Source of the DNA: Gilliamella apis
Lineage (GTDB): Bacteria; Pseudomonadota; Gammaproteobacteria; Enterobacterales; Orbaceae
Assembly: GCF_002142155.1 (NCBI RefSeq)
Contig: NZ_NASD01000004.1
Coordinates: 1-64,000, forward strand
Reading direction: 5' to 3'
Length of the DNA stretch: 64,000 bases
Below the pieces are notes generated by a model. It saw only the letters and a program-made list of their open reading frames with translations, made no database searches and was not told the DNA's origin. Of the stretch, positions 18,253 to 28,045 are shown one piece after another. The position numbers were made by a program, and so were the translations under genes. Numbering within the stretch: the stretch's first letter is position 1; each line of letters opens with the position of its first letter.

Positions 18253-19617
18253 TTGCTACTGTTATCATTTAGTAGTCAGTCTTTAACCGCTAGAACAACT
18301 CATATTATTCATGGTAATGCGCCATACTTAACTTTTGATGGTGGTCAGACTCGAGTTACTGATACAACTAAATTATTAGGTATTATTTTATCGGATGGAA
18401 GAACGTTTACAGCAAATAATAATTCGTCAATAACACCAATAATCTTGCCAAATCTTGGTGAAACTTTAGCTAATGTAGATATGCTGGTACCAATTGGTGC
18501 AGATTCAATTTCATTAACTTCAATTATTGGTTCGCCTTATAATTATTGGGGGGATGATGACGGTGATGGTCAGGAAAATAATGGTATCTCTGCTACAGGT
18601 TATTTAAGTTTAACTATTACTGACAAAGATAATCAAACTGTATCTCGTAATTCAACTTTAGATATTTGTAGAGCACCTTATAAAATCACATTAACCAGTA
18701 ATGATGGTATACTAAGTACCCAGTATGGCGTACCTAGTAGTAGCCATTTTGCAGGTAGTCATGCGACGTATTACATTAATCCCAACGAATCATCAAAAGT
18801 TTGCTTTGTTGCTCCAATATTATTTCCTGGTTCAAATACAGAGGTTAATGGTATCGATTTTCGGGGGCCTCCTTCTATATGGCTTGCCAATAAGGGGTTT
18901 ATTCCTCAGTCTACAACGCTATCAACTTACAATTTGAATTTTCCTACTACAGGAATGCATGATTTGTACTTTGACCTAGATATTGGAGGAGCAAGAGTTT
19001 TAACATGGGACTCGGTCGAACGGGGGGGAATTACCGCGACGTTAATCCCTGATTCAACAGGTTCACGTGTTACTGTCAAATTAACGGGGCCCAGTGCAAA
19101 AGATTTTCAATTAAATTCTGATTTACCCGGTAGTGTAGCAAAGCCTGTATTACCACAAACATTTGAGTTAGTTGGTAAAGATAGGCAAGGTAATCCTTTG
19201 ATAAAATATGGTTTTCAATTAAAACAATGGTATGTCCATCGAGGTGCAAATAATTACTATACTTATCCAAGTACCTTATCATGGTGCAGTAATATTGGTT
19301 ATCGTCTTCCTCAAATTAAAGATTTAACTAATGCTATTTGTGCAGGACCTTGGTGGGATGAGGAATGTCAAGGTTCGGTTAGTGCAACTCCATCTTCAAA
19401 CGGTAATAACTTTCAACGTGTAATTGGCGGAGGATTCTTCTCGGAGTGGGGACAAATGGACAAATATATTAGTAGTTTTTATGATAATCACAATTACTGG
19501 ACCATCGATTTTGTAGAAACAGATCGTTTAAGCCATTTTTCCGTTCACTCGAATAATGGTCACATTGCTCGGCATAAAAATGAAGTTGTACTCAGAGGTA
19601 TGTGTACTACCCCTTAA
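18253..19617 (+). CDS. Phase-variable surface/secreted protein (body of gene; true start at 18068 is out of frame)
   Basis: This frame is open from 18085 to 19617. The coordinates start at an in-frame TTG inside the signal-like helix, but the likely native start is the ATG at 18068, one frame away. The restored N terminus has about 60 polar residues, then a hydrophobic segment (SVLALVLLLLLSF) and a possible cleavage site near LTA, like an extended signal peptide. The body holds an aspartate-rich DDDGDGQENN loop and a cysteine-containing C-terminal domain shared with the gene at 1-603. A G7 run at 19022-19028 lies between body and C-terminal domain. Likely adhesin-like; the family is not recognised. 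TTG initiation inside the signal is possible but less convincing. Confidence 0.65.
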   Translation: MLLLSFSSQSLTARTTHIIHGNAPYLTFDGGQTRVTDTTKLLGIILSDGRTFTANNNSSITPIILPNLGETLANVDMLVPIGADSISLTSIIGSPYNYWGDDDGDGQENNGISATGYLSLTITDKDNQTVSRNSTLDICRAPYKITLTSNDGILSTQYGVPSSSHFAGSHATYYINPNESSKVCFVAPILFPGSNTEVNGIDFRGPPSIWLANKGFIPQSTTLSTYNLNFPTTGMHDLYFDLDIGGARVLTWDSVERGGITATLIPDSTGSRVTVKLTGPSAKDFQLNSDLPGSVAKPVLPQTFELVGKDRQGNPLIKYGFQLKQWYVHRGANNYYTYPSTLSWCSNIGYRLPQIKDLTNAICAGPWWDEECQGSVSATPSSNGNNFQRVIGGGFFSEWGQMDKYISSFYDNHNYWTIDFVETDRLSHFSVHSNNGHIARHKNEVVLRGMCTTP

Positions 19618-20204
19618 TTTTTTGTTAGAAAAATATAAGAGAGTACTAGCAAATTGCTAGAGAATTTCAACTATTCAGGAGATTAAAATCACATAGCCTT
19701 CAGTTTTACCTGAGGGTTTAAACAAGAAAGTTGAGGAACGGGGTTTTTTGAGCACTAAATGTCCACAAATTTTAGATTTTAATTAAAATTTTGCTAAGAA
19801 ATAATGGTTTTGATATCTGATATATTATTTTTTAATTACTAAAATATTTTGAGTCAATTATTGCTTAATTGGCAAAAAGATAAATATGGACAATCAACTG
19901 AACAACATTTTATAGATACGCTACAAAGAAAAATTGTTTCCAGTTACGCGTAGCGTACTGGGGCAATTTTTTCGGTCAAAAAATAAGCAAATAAAACTAA
20001 ATAACAGGTATAAATTATATTTATACTTTATCTAGATAAAGTACCTTATCAGCATCTCCTATTTATTAATCATGAATCTTAAGAGTTAATAATTATAAAC
20101 ACGTTGAGAATAAAGGCTTTTGCACTGCAAAAAAGTAATCTTGATTTTAAGTTATGCAACTCTATGCTATGCTTAACCTAATATTCGATCAAAGGACGTT
20201 CCAT
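19618..20204. other. Intergenic region between the surface gene and rnr
   Basis: Contains small hairpins (CTAGCAA-A-TTGCTAG at 19646-19660; CCTTCAG/CTGAGGG at 19697-19716). It also carries a third occurrence of the GAGGAACGRGGTTTTT tail found at the end of both 286-bp repeats (19732-19747), and a strong terminator-like stem near 19925-19972. The part after 19975 is AT-rich and must hold the rnr promoter. Confidence 0.45.
19925..19972 (+). terminator. Large stem-loop with T-run, probable terminator
   Basis: AAATTGTTTCCAGTTACGC pairs with GCGTACTGGGGCAATTT around a GTA loop, using G-U pairs and one bulge, and is followed by T. It is about 300 bp after the surface-gene stop, so it is either a distal terminator or part of another element. 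Confidence 0.5.
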
Positions 20205-22646
20205 ATGATAAAAGATCCATTTTATGATCGTGAGGCGCAAAAATATGATTCGCCGATCGCCAGCCGTGAACTGATTTTGGACTATCTCACCAAAGAAGCA
20301 AAACCAGCTAATTTAGATAAGATAGCCCAAGCAGTATCAATTAAGAATGATGAACAAAAAGAAGCATTACATCGAAGATTGCGGGCGATGGAACGTGATG
20401 GCCAAGTGGTGTTTACACGTCGTAAGTGTTATGCCTTACCGGAAAAATTCGATATGGTTAAGGGTAGTGTGATTGCACATCGTGATGGCTATGGTTTTCT
20501 GCGAGTTGAAGGTAAGCCGGAAGACTATTTCTTGTCACATGAGCAGATGAAAAAGGTTTTACAAGGTGATGTTATATTGGCTCAGCCAATCAACAGTCAA
20601 TACCGAGGTAAGACTGAAGCGCGCGTGGTGCGGATTTTAGAACCCCGCACTAATCAAATTGTTGGTCGTTATTTTGTTGAGCAAGGCGTTGGCTTTGTGG
20701 TGCCGGATGACAGTCGTTTGAATTTTGATATTTTGATCGCCGGTAAACCAAATCGTACTGTCAGAATGGGCTCGGTGGTTGTGGTTGAATTACAGCAACG
20801 ACCTGAGCGTCGTCAAAAAGCAGTCGGTATTATTAAAGAAGTTCTTGGCGAGATTATGGGAACCAATTTAGCTATCGATATTTCATTACGTAATCATGAA
20901 ATCCCTTATGAATTTCCTAAAGTGGTTGAAAAAGAGGCTAGCAAATTTAGTGAGCAAGTGCCAGAAAGCGCTAAAAAAGGCCGTAAAGATCTACGCGAGT
21001 TGCCGTTAGTAACCATTGATGGTGAAGATGCCCGTGATTTTGATGATGCGGTCTATTGCCAGAAAAATCGCGGCGGTGGCTATCGATTATGGGTAGCAAT
21101 TGCTGATGTGAGTTATTATGTTCGCAACGGTAAAGCTTTAGATAAAGAGGCTTGCTTACGAGGTACGTCAGTCTATTTTCCATCACGAGTGGTGCCAATG
21201 TTACCAGAAGTGTTATCTAATGGCCTTTGTTCTCTCAATCCACAAGTTGATCGTTTATGTTTAGTCTGTGAAATGACAGTGTCAAATAAAGGACGTTTAA
21301 CTGGTTATCAATTTTATGAAGCAGTAATGAACTCTCATGCACGCTTAACTTATACTAAGGTTGCCAAAATTTTAGAAGGTGATAAAGAGTTACGTGAGCA
21401 TTATCGAGAGTTAGTACCTCATCTTGAAAATCTTTATGGCTTATATAAGGTATTAGATAATGCTCGAGTTACTCGTGGCGCGATTGGTTTTGAGTCAGAA
21501 GAGCCAAAATTCATTTTTAATGCAGATAAACGTATTGAGAGTATTGAATTAGTCCAGCGTAATGAAGCACATAAAATTATTGAGGAGTGTATGATTTTAG
21601 CCAATGTTGCTGCGGCAAAATTGGTCATTAATGCTGAGATTCCGTCTTTATTCCGCGTGCATGATAGACCTGATGAAGATCGCATGAATAATTTACGCAG
21701 TATTTTAAGTGAACTCGGTTTATCACTTGGCGGTGGTGCAAATCCAACACCTAAAGATATTGCCAAATTAATGGTTGATGTTGAAGCAAGACCCGATCAT
21801 GAGATGTTACAGACTGTAATTTTACGCTCAATGAAGCAAGCAATTTATGATCCCGAAAATCGTGGTCATTTTGGTCTAGCGCTTGACGAATATGCCCATT
21901 TCACATCGCCAATTCGTCGTTATCCTGATTTATTATTACATCGTGCCATTAAATGGGTACTAGCGAATGAACAACATAAAACCAGTAAAACTGGTGGGCA
22001 TCGTTATACCACTAGCGAAATGCTTTATTTTGGTGAACACTGCTCAATGACTGAACGTCGTGCGGATGAAGCCGTGCGTGATGTCGTTGATTGGCTAAAA
22101 TGTGACTATATGCAAGATCATGTTGGTGAGGTATTCAATGGTACTATCTCTAGTGTGGTTAATTTCGGCTTTTTTGTCCGGTTAGATGATCTGTTTATTG
22201 ATGGTTTAGTGCATGTTTCGTCACTGGAAAATGATTATTATATTTATGATGCATCACGTAACCGTCTAATTGGTGAGAATACTCACTTTAGTTATCGTTT
22301 AGGTGATAAAGTTCAAGTAAAAGTCGATAATGTTAACCCAGAAGAGCGTAAAATTGATTTTTCTTTGGTCGGCAGTAATAATAAGCCACAACGCCAAGGT
22401 AAGACGGCAAGAGATAAAGCTAATAAAGCTGATATAAGTTTTGCTGCTGATTTACCAGTAAAACGTAAAGCTAAAAGTCCAACAGATAGCAAAAAGAAAA
22501 AAGCGAACGCTAAAGTAGCAAATAAAGCAGAAGCTAAAGTAAAAAGTAAAAAGCGCACAAAAGCTAAAGCAAAATCTAAAGCGGCATCTAAGACTAAATC
22601 TAAATCAGCATCGACATCAAGTAATAAGAGAAAAAAGAGTAATTAA
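20205..22646 (+). CDS. rnr: Ribonuclease R
   Basis: Processive 3'-5' exoribonuclease that degrades structured RNA and helps in rRNA and tmRNA quality control. With the ATG at 20205 ([19 protein letters not shown] 8 bases upstream) it has 813 residues, the same as E. coli. The order is an N-terminal helix-turn-helix, cold-shock domains, the RNB catalytic domain with [12 protein letters not shown], an S1 domain near the C terminus ([15 protein letters not shown]) and a Lys/Ala/Ser-rich basic tail of about 70 residues. An in-frame extension from 20154 is unlikely. It forms an operon with rlmB. Confidence 0.95.
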   Translation: MIKDPFYDREAQKYDSPIASRELILDYLTKEAKPANLDKIAQAVSIKNDEQKEALHRRLRAMERDGQVVFTRRKCYALPEKFDMVKGSVIAHRDGYGFLRVEGKPEDYFLSHEQMKKVLQGDVILAQPINSQYRGKTEARVVRILEPRTNQIVGRYFVEQGVGFVVPDDSRLNFDILIAGKPNRTVRMGSVVVVELQQRPERRQKAVGIIKEVLGEIMGTNLAIDISLRNHEIPYEFPKVVEKEASKFSEQVPESAKKGRKDLRELPLVTIDGEDARDFDDAVYCQKNRGGGYRLWVAIADVSYYVRNGKALDKEACLRGTSVYFPSRVVPMLPEVLSNGLCSLNPQVDRLCLVCEMTVSNKGRLTGYQFYEAVMNSHARLTYTKVAKILEGDKELREHYRELVPHLENLYGLYKVLDNARVTRGAIGFESEEPKFIFNADKRIESIELVQRNEAHKIIEECMILANVAAAKLVINAEIPSLFRVHDRPDEDRMNNLRSILSELGLSLGGGANPTPKDIAKLMVDVEARPDHEMLQTVILRSMKQAIYDPENRGHFGLALDEYAHFTSPIRRYPDLLLHRAIKWVLANEQHKTSKTGGHRYTTSEMLYFGEHCSMTERRADEAVRDVVDWLKCDYMQDHVGEVFNGTISSVVNFGFFVRLDDLFIDGLVHVSSLENDYYIYDASRNRLIGENTHFSYRLGDKVQVKVDNVNPEERKIDFSLVGSNNKPQRQGKTARDKANKADISFAADLPVKRKAKSPTDSKKKKANAKVANKAEAKVKSKKRTKAKAKSKAASKTKSKSASTSSNKRKKSN

Positions 22647-22649
22647 TAG

Positions 22650-23402
22650 ATGAGTGAAACAGTATACGGTATCCACGCCATTGAAGCATTGTTAACGCGT
22701 GCGCCAGAAAGAATTATTGAAGTTTTTATCGCTAAAGGTCGAGAAGATAAACGCTTGACTGCACTTGTTCAAGAATTAGAACAGTTAGGTTTAACAGTGA
22801 AAGTAACCAATAGACAATATCTAGATGAAAAATCAAAAAATGGTGTTCATCAAGGTATATTAGCGATGGTGAAACCAAGCCGTGGTTATCAAGAAAATGA
22901 TATACCACTACTGATGGAACAACATCCCAATCCGGTTATTTTAATTTTAGATGGTGTGACAGACCCACATAATTTAGGTGCCTGCATTCGTACCGCTGAT
23001 GCCGCTGGTGTCAATTTTATTATTGTGCCAAAGGATCGCTCTGCACCACTTAACTCAACCGCACAAAAAGTTGCTTGTGGAGCTGCAGAAAGTGTGCCTG
23101 TAGTTAGAGTTACCAATTTAGCTCGAACTATGCGGATGTTACAAGATGAATATCAAGTCTGGATTGTAGGTACTGCCGGTGAAGCAACCAGCACACTTTA
23201 TCAGACCGATTTTTATAAAAGTTCAAAAAATTTATCACTGGCCTTAGTAATGGGGGCTGAAGGTGAAGGTATGCGCCGATTAACTAAAGAGCATTGTGAT
23301 GAGCTAGTCAGTATTCCTATGGCAGGAATTGTCTCTTCACTTAATGTTTCGGTGGCGACGGGTGTTTGCTTATTTGAAATTGTTAGACAAAAAAATAGAT
23401 AG
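22650..23402 (+). CDS. rlmB: 23S rRNA (guanosine-2'-O-)-methyltransferase RlmB
   Basis: SPOUT-class enzyme that methylates the ribose of G2251 in 23S rRNA. 250 residues (E. coli 243). An N-terminal substrate-binding domain ([10 protein letters not shown]) precedes the trefoil-knot domain with [29 protein letters not shown] and [16 protein letters not shown]. It starts 3 bp after rnr, as in enterobacteria, and continues into an unknown gene 15 bp downstream. Confidence 0.96.
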   Translation: MSETVYGIHAIEALLTRAPERIIEVFIAKGREDKRLTALVQELEQLGLTVKVTNRQYLDEKSKNGVHQGILAMVKPSRGYQENDIPLLMEQHPNPVILILDGVTDPHNLGACIRTADAAGVNFIIVPKDRSAPLNSTAQKVACGAAESVPVVRVTNLARTMRMLQDEYQVWIVGTAGEATSTLYQTDFYKSSKNLSLALVMGAEGEGMRRLTKEHCDELVSIPMAGIVSSLNVSVATGVCLFEIVRQKNR

Positions 23403-23417
23403 TTTGAGTGATATATT

Positions 23418-24023
23418 ATGTTAGGATTTTTGAAAAAACTTTTACCCAGCAAAAAAACACAATCTTTATCAGAACGAGACTTAAATGGTCGTAATAATGT
23501 TGGTTATCCTACCATGCAACTATCTCGTGAAATTGATAGTTTAGTTAAGTCGAAATATAGTGCAGCTAAACCTATTATTAATTTGTATAAAGATACATTG
23601 TTTTTTAAATGGGGACCGAGTTTTTTCAATGATAAATTGTCTGATGAACAGCTTGCTAGTTTATCTGGGCGAAATGTTCAAATGGTCTATTTATTACTGT
23701 TTCGTGATATGTTGAGGCACATAGCAAGCTTTGCTAAATTTAAGCACTTTGCGGATGATTGGCCAGAACAATTTGCCCAAGAGCTATTAGATAACTGTAA
23801 AATGCTTAGCGATAGTGATGATGTAGATATTGCTAAAAAGCAATATTTATTTGCTAATACTGAGCTTTATACCGTAGATAATCCGATTGATCCAAAACAT
23901 CCGGAAACTACGGAAATACCTGATTGGACTATACCATTAGCCGAATTAGTGATGTTAAAATCAGACATGATTTATCATTGTCATCGTCCGCTAATGGCAG
24001 CTATTCTGAAAAAGAAAAAATGA
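23418..24023 (+). CDS. Conserved-looking cytoplasmic protein, unknown function
   Basis: 201 residues, no signal peptide or membrane helix, probably all-helical with a basic N terminus (FLKKLLPSKK) and C terminus (ILKKKK). Notable stretches are FFKWGPSFF and SGRNVQMVYLLLFRDMLRHIASF. It is 15 bp after rlmB, so it is probably the third gene of the rnr operon. That context hints at RNA-related work, but nothing in the sequence proves it. Confidence 0.7.
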   Translation: MLGFLKKLLPSKKTQSLSERDLNGRNNVGYPTMQLSREIDSLVKSKYSAAKPIINLYKDTLFFKWGPSFFNDKLSDEQLASLSGRNVQMVYLLLFRDMLRHIASFAKFKHFADDWPEQFAQELLDNCKMLSDSDDVDIAKKQYLFANTELYTVDNPIDPKHPETTEIPDWTIPLAELVMLKSDMIYHCHRPLMAAILKKKK

Positions 24024-24209
24024 TCTAGCCTATCATTTATTCAATTTTATTTAGTGGCAAATGCATAATTTTTTGATTCATTTGCCATAAATTTGCCTTC
24101 GATATGGCATAGTTAGTATGCCGTTATTGATATATTCTCCTGCCTTTAAATCACCTTATTGTTAAAAAAACACCGCCATCTTAACTTTAAATACCTAATC
24201 CATAATTAA

Positions 24210-24234
24210 TTTTTGCAATGATTATTTGCAAAAA
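24210..24234. promoter_or_regulatory. Inverted repeat upstream of the PTS operon
   Basis: TTTTTGCAA-N7-TTGCAAAAA has perfect 9-bp arms about 70 bp before the regulator start. It is a plausible operator for the PRD regulator or a catabolite regulator; no T-run follows, so a terminator is unlikely. Confidence 0.45.
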
Positions 24235-24301
24235 TACCAACTAGGTATGTCACTATCACTCACTTATACTAAATTTATGAAGTAAATAGGTGAATGATTT
24301 T

Positions 24302-26398
24302 ATGCGAACAAGAACAATTGCAGTATTTAGAAAATTCATATCTATTGATTATCCATTAACTATTGATACATTGTCGGAAGAGTTTCAGATAAGTACTCGT
24401 ACAATGCGAAATGAGATACGAGAAATAAATGATTTTTTACATAAAAGAGCGTTGCCACTTATCTCCTCAATCCGTAATAAAGGTTTTATTATCAAGGGTA
24501 CTAATGAACAAAAGCAATTAGTTAAGATTGCCTTACAACAATTACCCGTTTCCCCCATTTTAAGCAAAGAAGAACGTCAATTTGATCTATTGTTAGCTAT
24601 TGCTTTTTCAGTTACACCTATCATTTTAAGCCAAAAAGAGAATAGTTATTATGTTTCTAAAAGTGTGTTAGACGAAGATATTCGTAAACTTAAATTGCGT
24701 TTAAAAAAATATGATATTGAGTTGGTGAGTCAACCTAAATTAGGAATGCAATTAGTTGGATTAGAACGTTCAATTCGTTTGATGATGTATGAGGTGATAA
24801 ATCAATATGCCAGTAATCTCAATTATGAGCAGCCGTTAAAAGAGTTAAATTTAATTCAACAGTTGTTATTTAGTTACATTCCGCAAATGTTGATTAATAA
24901 ATTATTTGAGCTTGCTGAACAAACAATGAGCCAAGTTCATGATGAAATTTATAAACAGCAAATTGTTATTTTTACTGCAATTTGGGTTATTCGTAATCAA
25001 CAACATCACCATCTCACTAAGATTCGATCTGATTTTATTCATAATGATTCCGGCAGTATTAGCCAATTTATTCGGTTGGTTTGTCAGCACGCAGCTTTAC
25101 AAGTTAGTCGTCAAGAACAGCAATATATCATTTATATGTTAGAGACCTTTAATACTAAGGATATCAATAATTCTATCGATTGGTTAAATGCACAATTATT
25201 GGCGATTAAATTGGTCAATTATGTTGAGGAAAAGACACAAATTCCGTTTTCTATTAAACAAGAACAGTTATACGAAAATTTATGTAAGCATTTAGCCGGG
25301 TTAATCGCACGGGTGAGCAATAATATCCATATTATTAATCCGTTATTAGATAATATTAAACAGAATTATGGTGTTATCTATTCGGCTATTGCACAATTTA
25401 TCCAAAATCTTGAGACCACTTTAAGCAATAAAGTATCTGAAGATGAAGTTGCTTTTTTAACCATTCATTTTTCTGCTTTCGCCAGTGAGATCAACCAAGA
25501 GCGAAGTTACTATTTTAAAGCGGTGGTCATTTGTGATCACGGTATTGCGACCTCTAATCTTTTAGCTCAATCACTTAAAGAATTTTTCAATATCGAGATT
25601 TTGGCGATTTTGGCTCGTAATGATCAGCATTTATTGAAGCAACTTGATTTCGATTTGATTTTTTCGACTTTTCCATTATCACATTATGAACATCCTGTTT
25701 TGGTGTTAGAACCCATATTAAAAGAAAAAAATCACCCTATCATTACAGATTTTTTAGCTAAAAATCGTGATCACCAACGTATGGTTAATCACTGCACTGA
25801 TGCCACTGATCTTTTTTATGCTTTAGTTAATTTAATTGAAGAGAGTGGCGGTGTGGTGTCTGCACCAATTTATAACCAATTGGAGAAGTGTTTAGCTATC
25901 AATAATCTTAAAATCAATAAAAGGAAAATCCAACCTATGTTGAAAGATATTCTTACCGATGATGACATTATATTGCAACAAACTTGCTCTAATTGGCAGC
26001 AAGCTATCACTTTTGTTGCTCAACCGCTTTTGCAGAAAAACTATATTTCAAAAAATTATGTCGATGCCATGATTAGCTCGCTTGAACAATATGGTCCGTA
26101 TATCGTTATCGGCAAAAATTTGGCATTAGCGCATGCTCGGCCTGAAGATGGTGTTAATCAATTAGGACTTAGTGTGATGACCATGCGTGATCCTGTCGAT
26201 TTTGGTAATCAGGATATGGGGCCAGTTAAGATTATATTTTGTCTGGCGGCTATCGATTCCTTTTCTCACCTCAATATTATGCGCAGTTTGATTGAACTGA
26301 TTAATGATGAAAGTAAGCTTGATCGCTTATTAATGTGTCATTGTGTCTCGCAATTTAAAGCGATTTTATTTAATGAACCAACCCCAGCTTTAACTTAA
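24302..26398 (+). CDS. PRD-containing PTS transcriptional regulator with EIIB-like and EIIA domains
   Basis: About 698 residues. The N-terminal HTH (TIDTLSEEFQISTRTMRNEI) is followed by a second winged region, two PRD domains (phosphorylated by HPr/EII), and an EIIB-like domain with the active-site pattern CDHGIATSN near residue 410. The C-terminal EIIA domain has a candidate phospho-His in LAHARPEDG near 610. This is the MtlR/LicR/ManR plan. No separate EIIA gene lies in the operon, so this EIIA probably also feeds the transporter. ATG at 24302 has an AGGTGA ribosome site; GTG at 24290 is an alternative. Confidence 0.88.
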   Translation: MRTRTIAVFRKFISIDYPLTIDTLSEEFQISTRTMRNEIREINDFLHKRALPLISSIRNKGFIIKGTNEQKQLVKIALQQLPVSPILSKEERQFDLLLAIAFSVTPIILSQKENSYYVSKSVLDEDIRKLKLRLKKYDIELVSQPKLGMQLVGLERSIRLMMYEVINQYASNLNYEQPLKELNLIQQLLFSYIPQMLINKLFELAEQTMSQVHDEIYKQQIVIFTAIWVIRNQQHHHLTKIRSDFIHNDSGSISQFIRLVCQHAALQVSRQEQQYIIYMLETFNTKDINNSIDWLNAQLLAIKLVNYVEEKTQIPFSIKQEQLYENLCKHLAGLIARVSNNIHIINPLLDNIKQNYGVIYSAIAQFIQNLETTLSNKVSEDEVAFLTIHFSAFASEINQERSYYFKAVVICDHGIATSNLLAQSLKEFFNIEILAILARNDQHLLKQLDFDLIFSTFPLSHYEHPVLVLEPILKEKNHPIITDFLAKNRDHQRMVNHCTDATDLFYALVNLIEESGGVVSAPIYNQLEKCLAINNLKINKRKIQPMLKDILTDDDIILQQTCSNWQQAITFVAQPLLQKNYISKNYVDAMISSLEQYGPYIVIGKNLALAHARPEDGVNQLGLSVMTMRDPVDFGNQDMGPVKIIFCLAAIDSFSHLNIMRSLIELINDESKLDRLLMCHCVSQFKAILFNEPTPALT

Positions 26399-26419
26399 TA
26401 AGCTATAGGAGGATCCCCG

Positions 26420-26722
26420 ATGAGTCAGTTATCTATTTTATTTGTTTGTGGTGCCGGTCTTGGTAGTAGTTTTGCTGCCCAAATGGCAACTGAAGATGTA
26501 CTAAAAGCTAAAGGTATTGATGCCAAATTAGATCATACGGATATTTCTTCTGCCGCGTCGATGAATGTCGATATTATTATTACCGCAGAAAATTTCCGTT
26601 CGCAATTTGCCAAATTTAATATCAGTGACCACACCTCAATTGTGTACCTAAAAAATATCGTTTCGAAGTCGGAAATTGATGAAAAATTAAGTCCAGTCTT
26701 GCAAGAGAAAGGATTGCTTTAA
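26420..26722 (+). CDS. PTS EIIB component, ascorbate/galactitol (Ula/Gat-like) type
   Basis: 100 residues with the EIIB phospho-cysteine in FVCGAGLGSSF near the N terminus. It passes phosphate from EIIA to the sugar bound by EIIC. The fold and length fit the UlaB/SgaB group. It lies between the regulator and the EIIC gene, each about 20 bp away, with AGGAGG before the start. Confidence 0.9.
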   Translation: MSQLSILFVCGAGLGSSFAAQMATEDVLKAKGIDAKLDHTDISSAASMNVDIIITAENFRSQFAKFNISDHTSIVYLKNIVSKSEIDEKLSPVLQEKGLL

Positions 26723-26742
26723 TAAGCAAAAAGGAGAGCATT

Positions 26743-28032
26743 ATGAACGTAATTAACTTCATTATTGATAATATTCTAACTCAAGCATCTATCACAATTA
26801 GTTTAATTGCTATGCTTGGTCTTATTCTGCAAAAAAAATCGGTAGGGCAAACCATATCAGGAACACTAAAAACCCTACTTGGTTTTCAAGTGCTCAATGC
26901 CGGATCAAGTATTATTGTTGGTAGTTTGAGTTATTTTGGTCAAATTTTTACAGCTGGCTTTGATATGCAAGGCATTATTCCTTCCATTGAGGCAATCAAT
27001 GGTCAAGCCATGAATCAATTAGGTTTGGGTAGAGATATTGCCTTAACCTTTTTAATGATATTTATTTTTAATATTTTAATTGCCCGTTTTACTCGTTTTA
27101 AATATATCTTTTTAACTGGCCAGGCTATTCTTTGGATGGCAACCATGACAACCGTGTTTGGTAGTTTCGCTGGTCTTTCAGGTGTGAGCTTGATTTTAGT
27201 CGGTGGTGTTATTGGTGCACTTTTTGCCGTCTTTATGCCAGCGATTGCTCAACCTATTATTCGTAAAGTTACTGGTTCGAATGATATCGCACTTGGGCAT
27301 TTTTGTACTATTGGTTATCTGTTCGAAGCGGGTGTTGCTTATGTTGTTGGTGAGAAAGGGGAAAATAAACGTTCAATTGAAGATATAAAATTACCAAAAT
27401 CGTTTGAGTTTTTACAAGATACCTATTTATCAGTTATGGTGGTAATGCTGCCTTTATATATTATCACCGTGCTTTTTGCGGGTGAAGAATATGCTTCGAC
27501 ACTATCTGGCGGTCAAAACTATATTATTTATGCATTTACTCAAGCAATCATATTTGTAGTTGGTATTTATGTGTTGTTAGCCGGAGTTAGGTTATTACTG
27601 GGTGAAATCGTGCCAGCTTTTAGAGGGATCGCCATGAAGATTGTTCCTAATGCAATACCTGCGCTTGATTGTCCAGTGTTTTTCCCCTATAGCCCTAATG
27701 CCGTTATTCTTGGTTTTATTACTACCACTATTGGTACGGTAATTGCGATGTTAACTTTACCTTTCTTTGGCCTTGCGATGATTCTTCCTGGCATGCTAAC
27801 TAACTTTTTTGCTGGTGGTACCGCGGGGATCTTTGGTAATGCCGTAGGTGGACGTCGTGGCGCTTTAATTGGTGGAATAGCCCATGGGATATTTATCACT
27901 TTATTACCCGCACTGTTAGTCACTATCTTTAATCAAATGGGATTTGTTAATGCCACAGCGACTGATGTGGATACCGTTACGGTGGCCTTGCTTTATGCTT
28001 GGATTTTGAGCCCATTATTGAAGAATTTTTAA
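26743..28032 (+). CDS. PTS EIIC permease, UlaA/SgaT-like
   Basis: 429 residues with about 10-11 membrane helices. It starts FIIDNILTQASITISLIAMLGLI-like, with GQTISGTLKTLLGFQ soon after, a hallmark of the ascorbate-type EIIC (UlaA). FFAGGTAGIFGNAVGG lies near the C terminus. It transports and phosphorylates an unknown sugar or sugar acid. The ula enzymes for ascorbate (UlaDEFG) are absent here, so ascorbate is not the obvious substrate. Confidence 0.9.
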   Translation: MNVINFIIDNILTQASITISLIAMLGLILQKKSVGQTISGTLKTLLGFQVLNAGSSIIVGSLSYFGQIFTAGFDMQGIIPSIEAINGQAMNQLGLGRDIALTFLMIFIFNILIARFTRFKYIFLTGQAILWMATMTTVFGSFAGLSGVSLILVGGVIGALFAVFMPAIAQPIIRKVTGSNDIALGHFCTIGYLFEAGVAYVVGEKGENKRSIEDIKLPKSFEFLQDTYLSVMVVMLPLYIITVLFAGEEYASTLSGGQNYIIYAFTQAIIFVVGIYVLLAGVRLLLGEIVPAFRGIAMKIVPNAIPALDCPVFFPYSPNAVILGFITTTIGTVIAMLTLPFFGLAMILPGMLTNFFAGGTAGIFGNAVGGRRGALIGGIAHGIFITLLPALLVTIFNQMGFVNATATDVDTVTVALLYAWILSPLLKNF

Positions 28033-28045
28033 TTAAGAGGTGACC

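Noticed and set aside
18253-18255. TTG at 18253 as the natural start of the surface gene
   Set aside because: It lies inside the hydrophobic segment, has no ribosome site, and the frame is open for a further 168 bases upstream to the heptamer repeat.
26743-28032. Ascorbate as the substrate of the PTS operon
   Set aside because: The permease is UlaA-like, but the lactonase, decarboxylase and epimerases of the ula pathway are missing and an aldolase takes their place.
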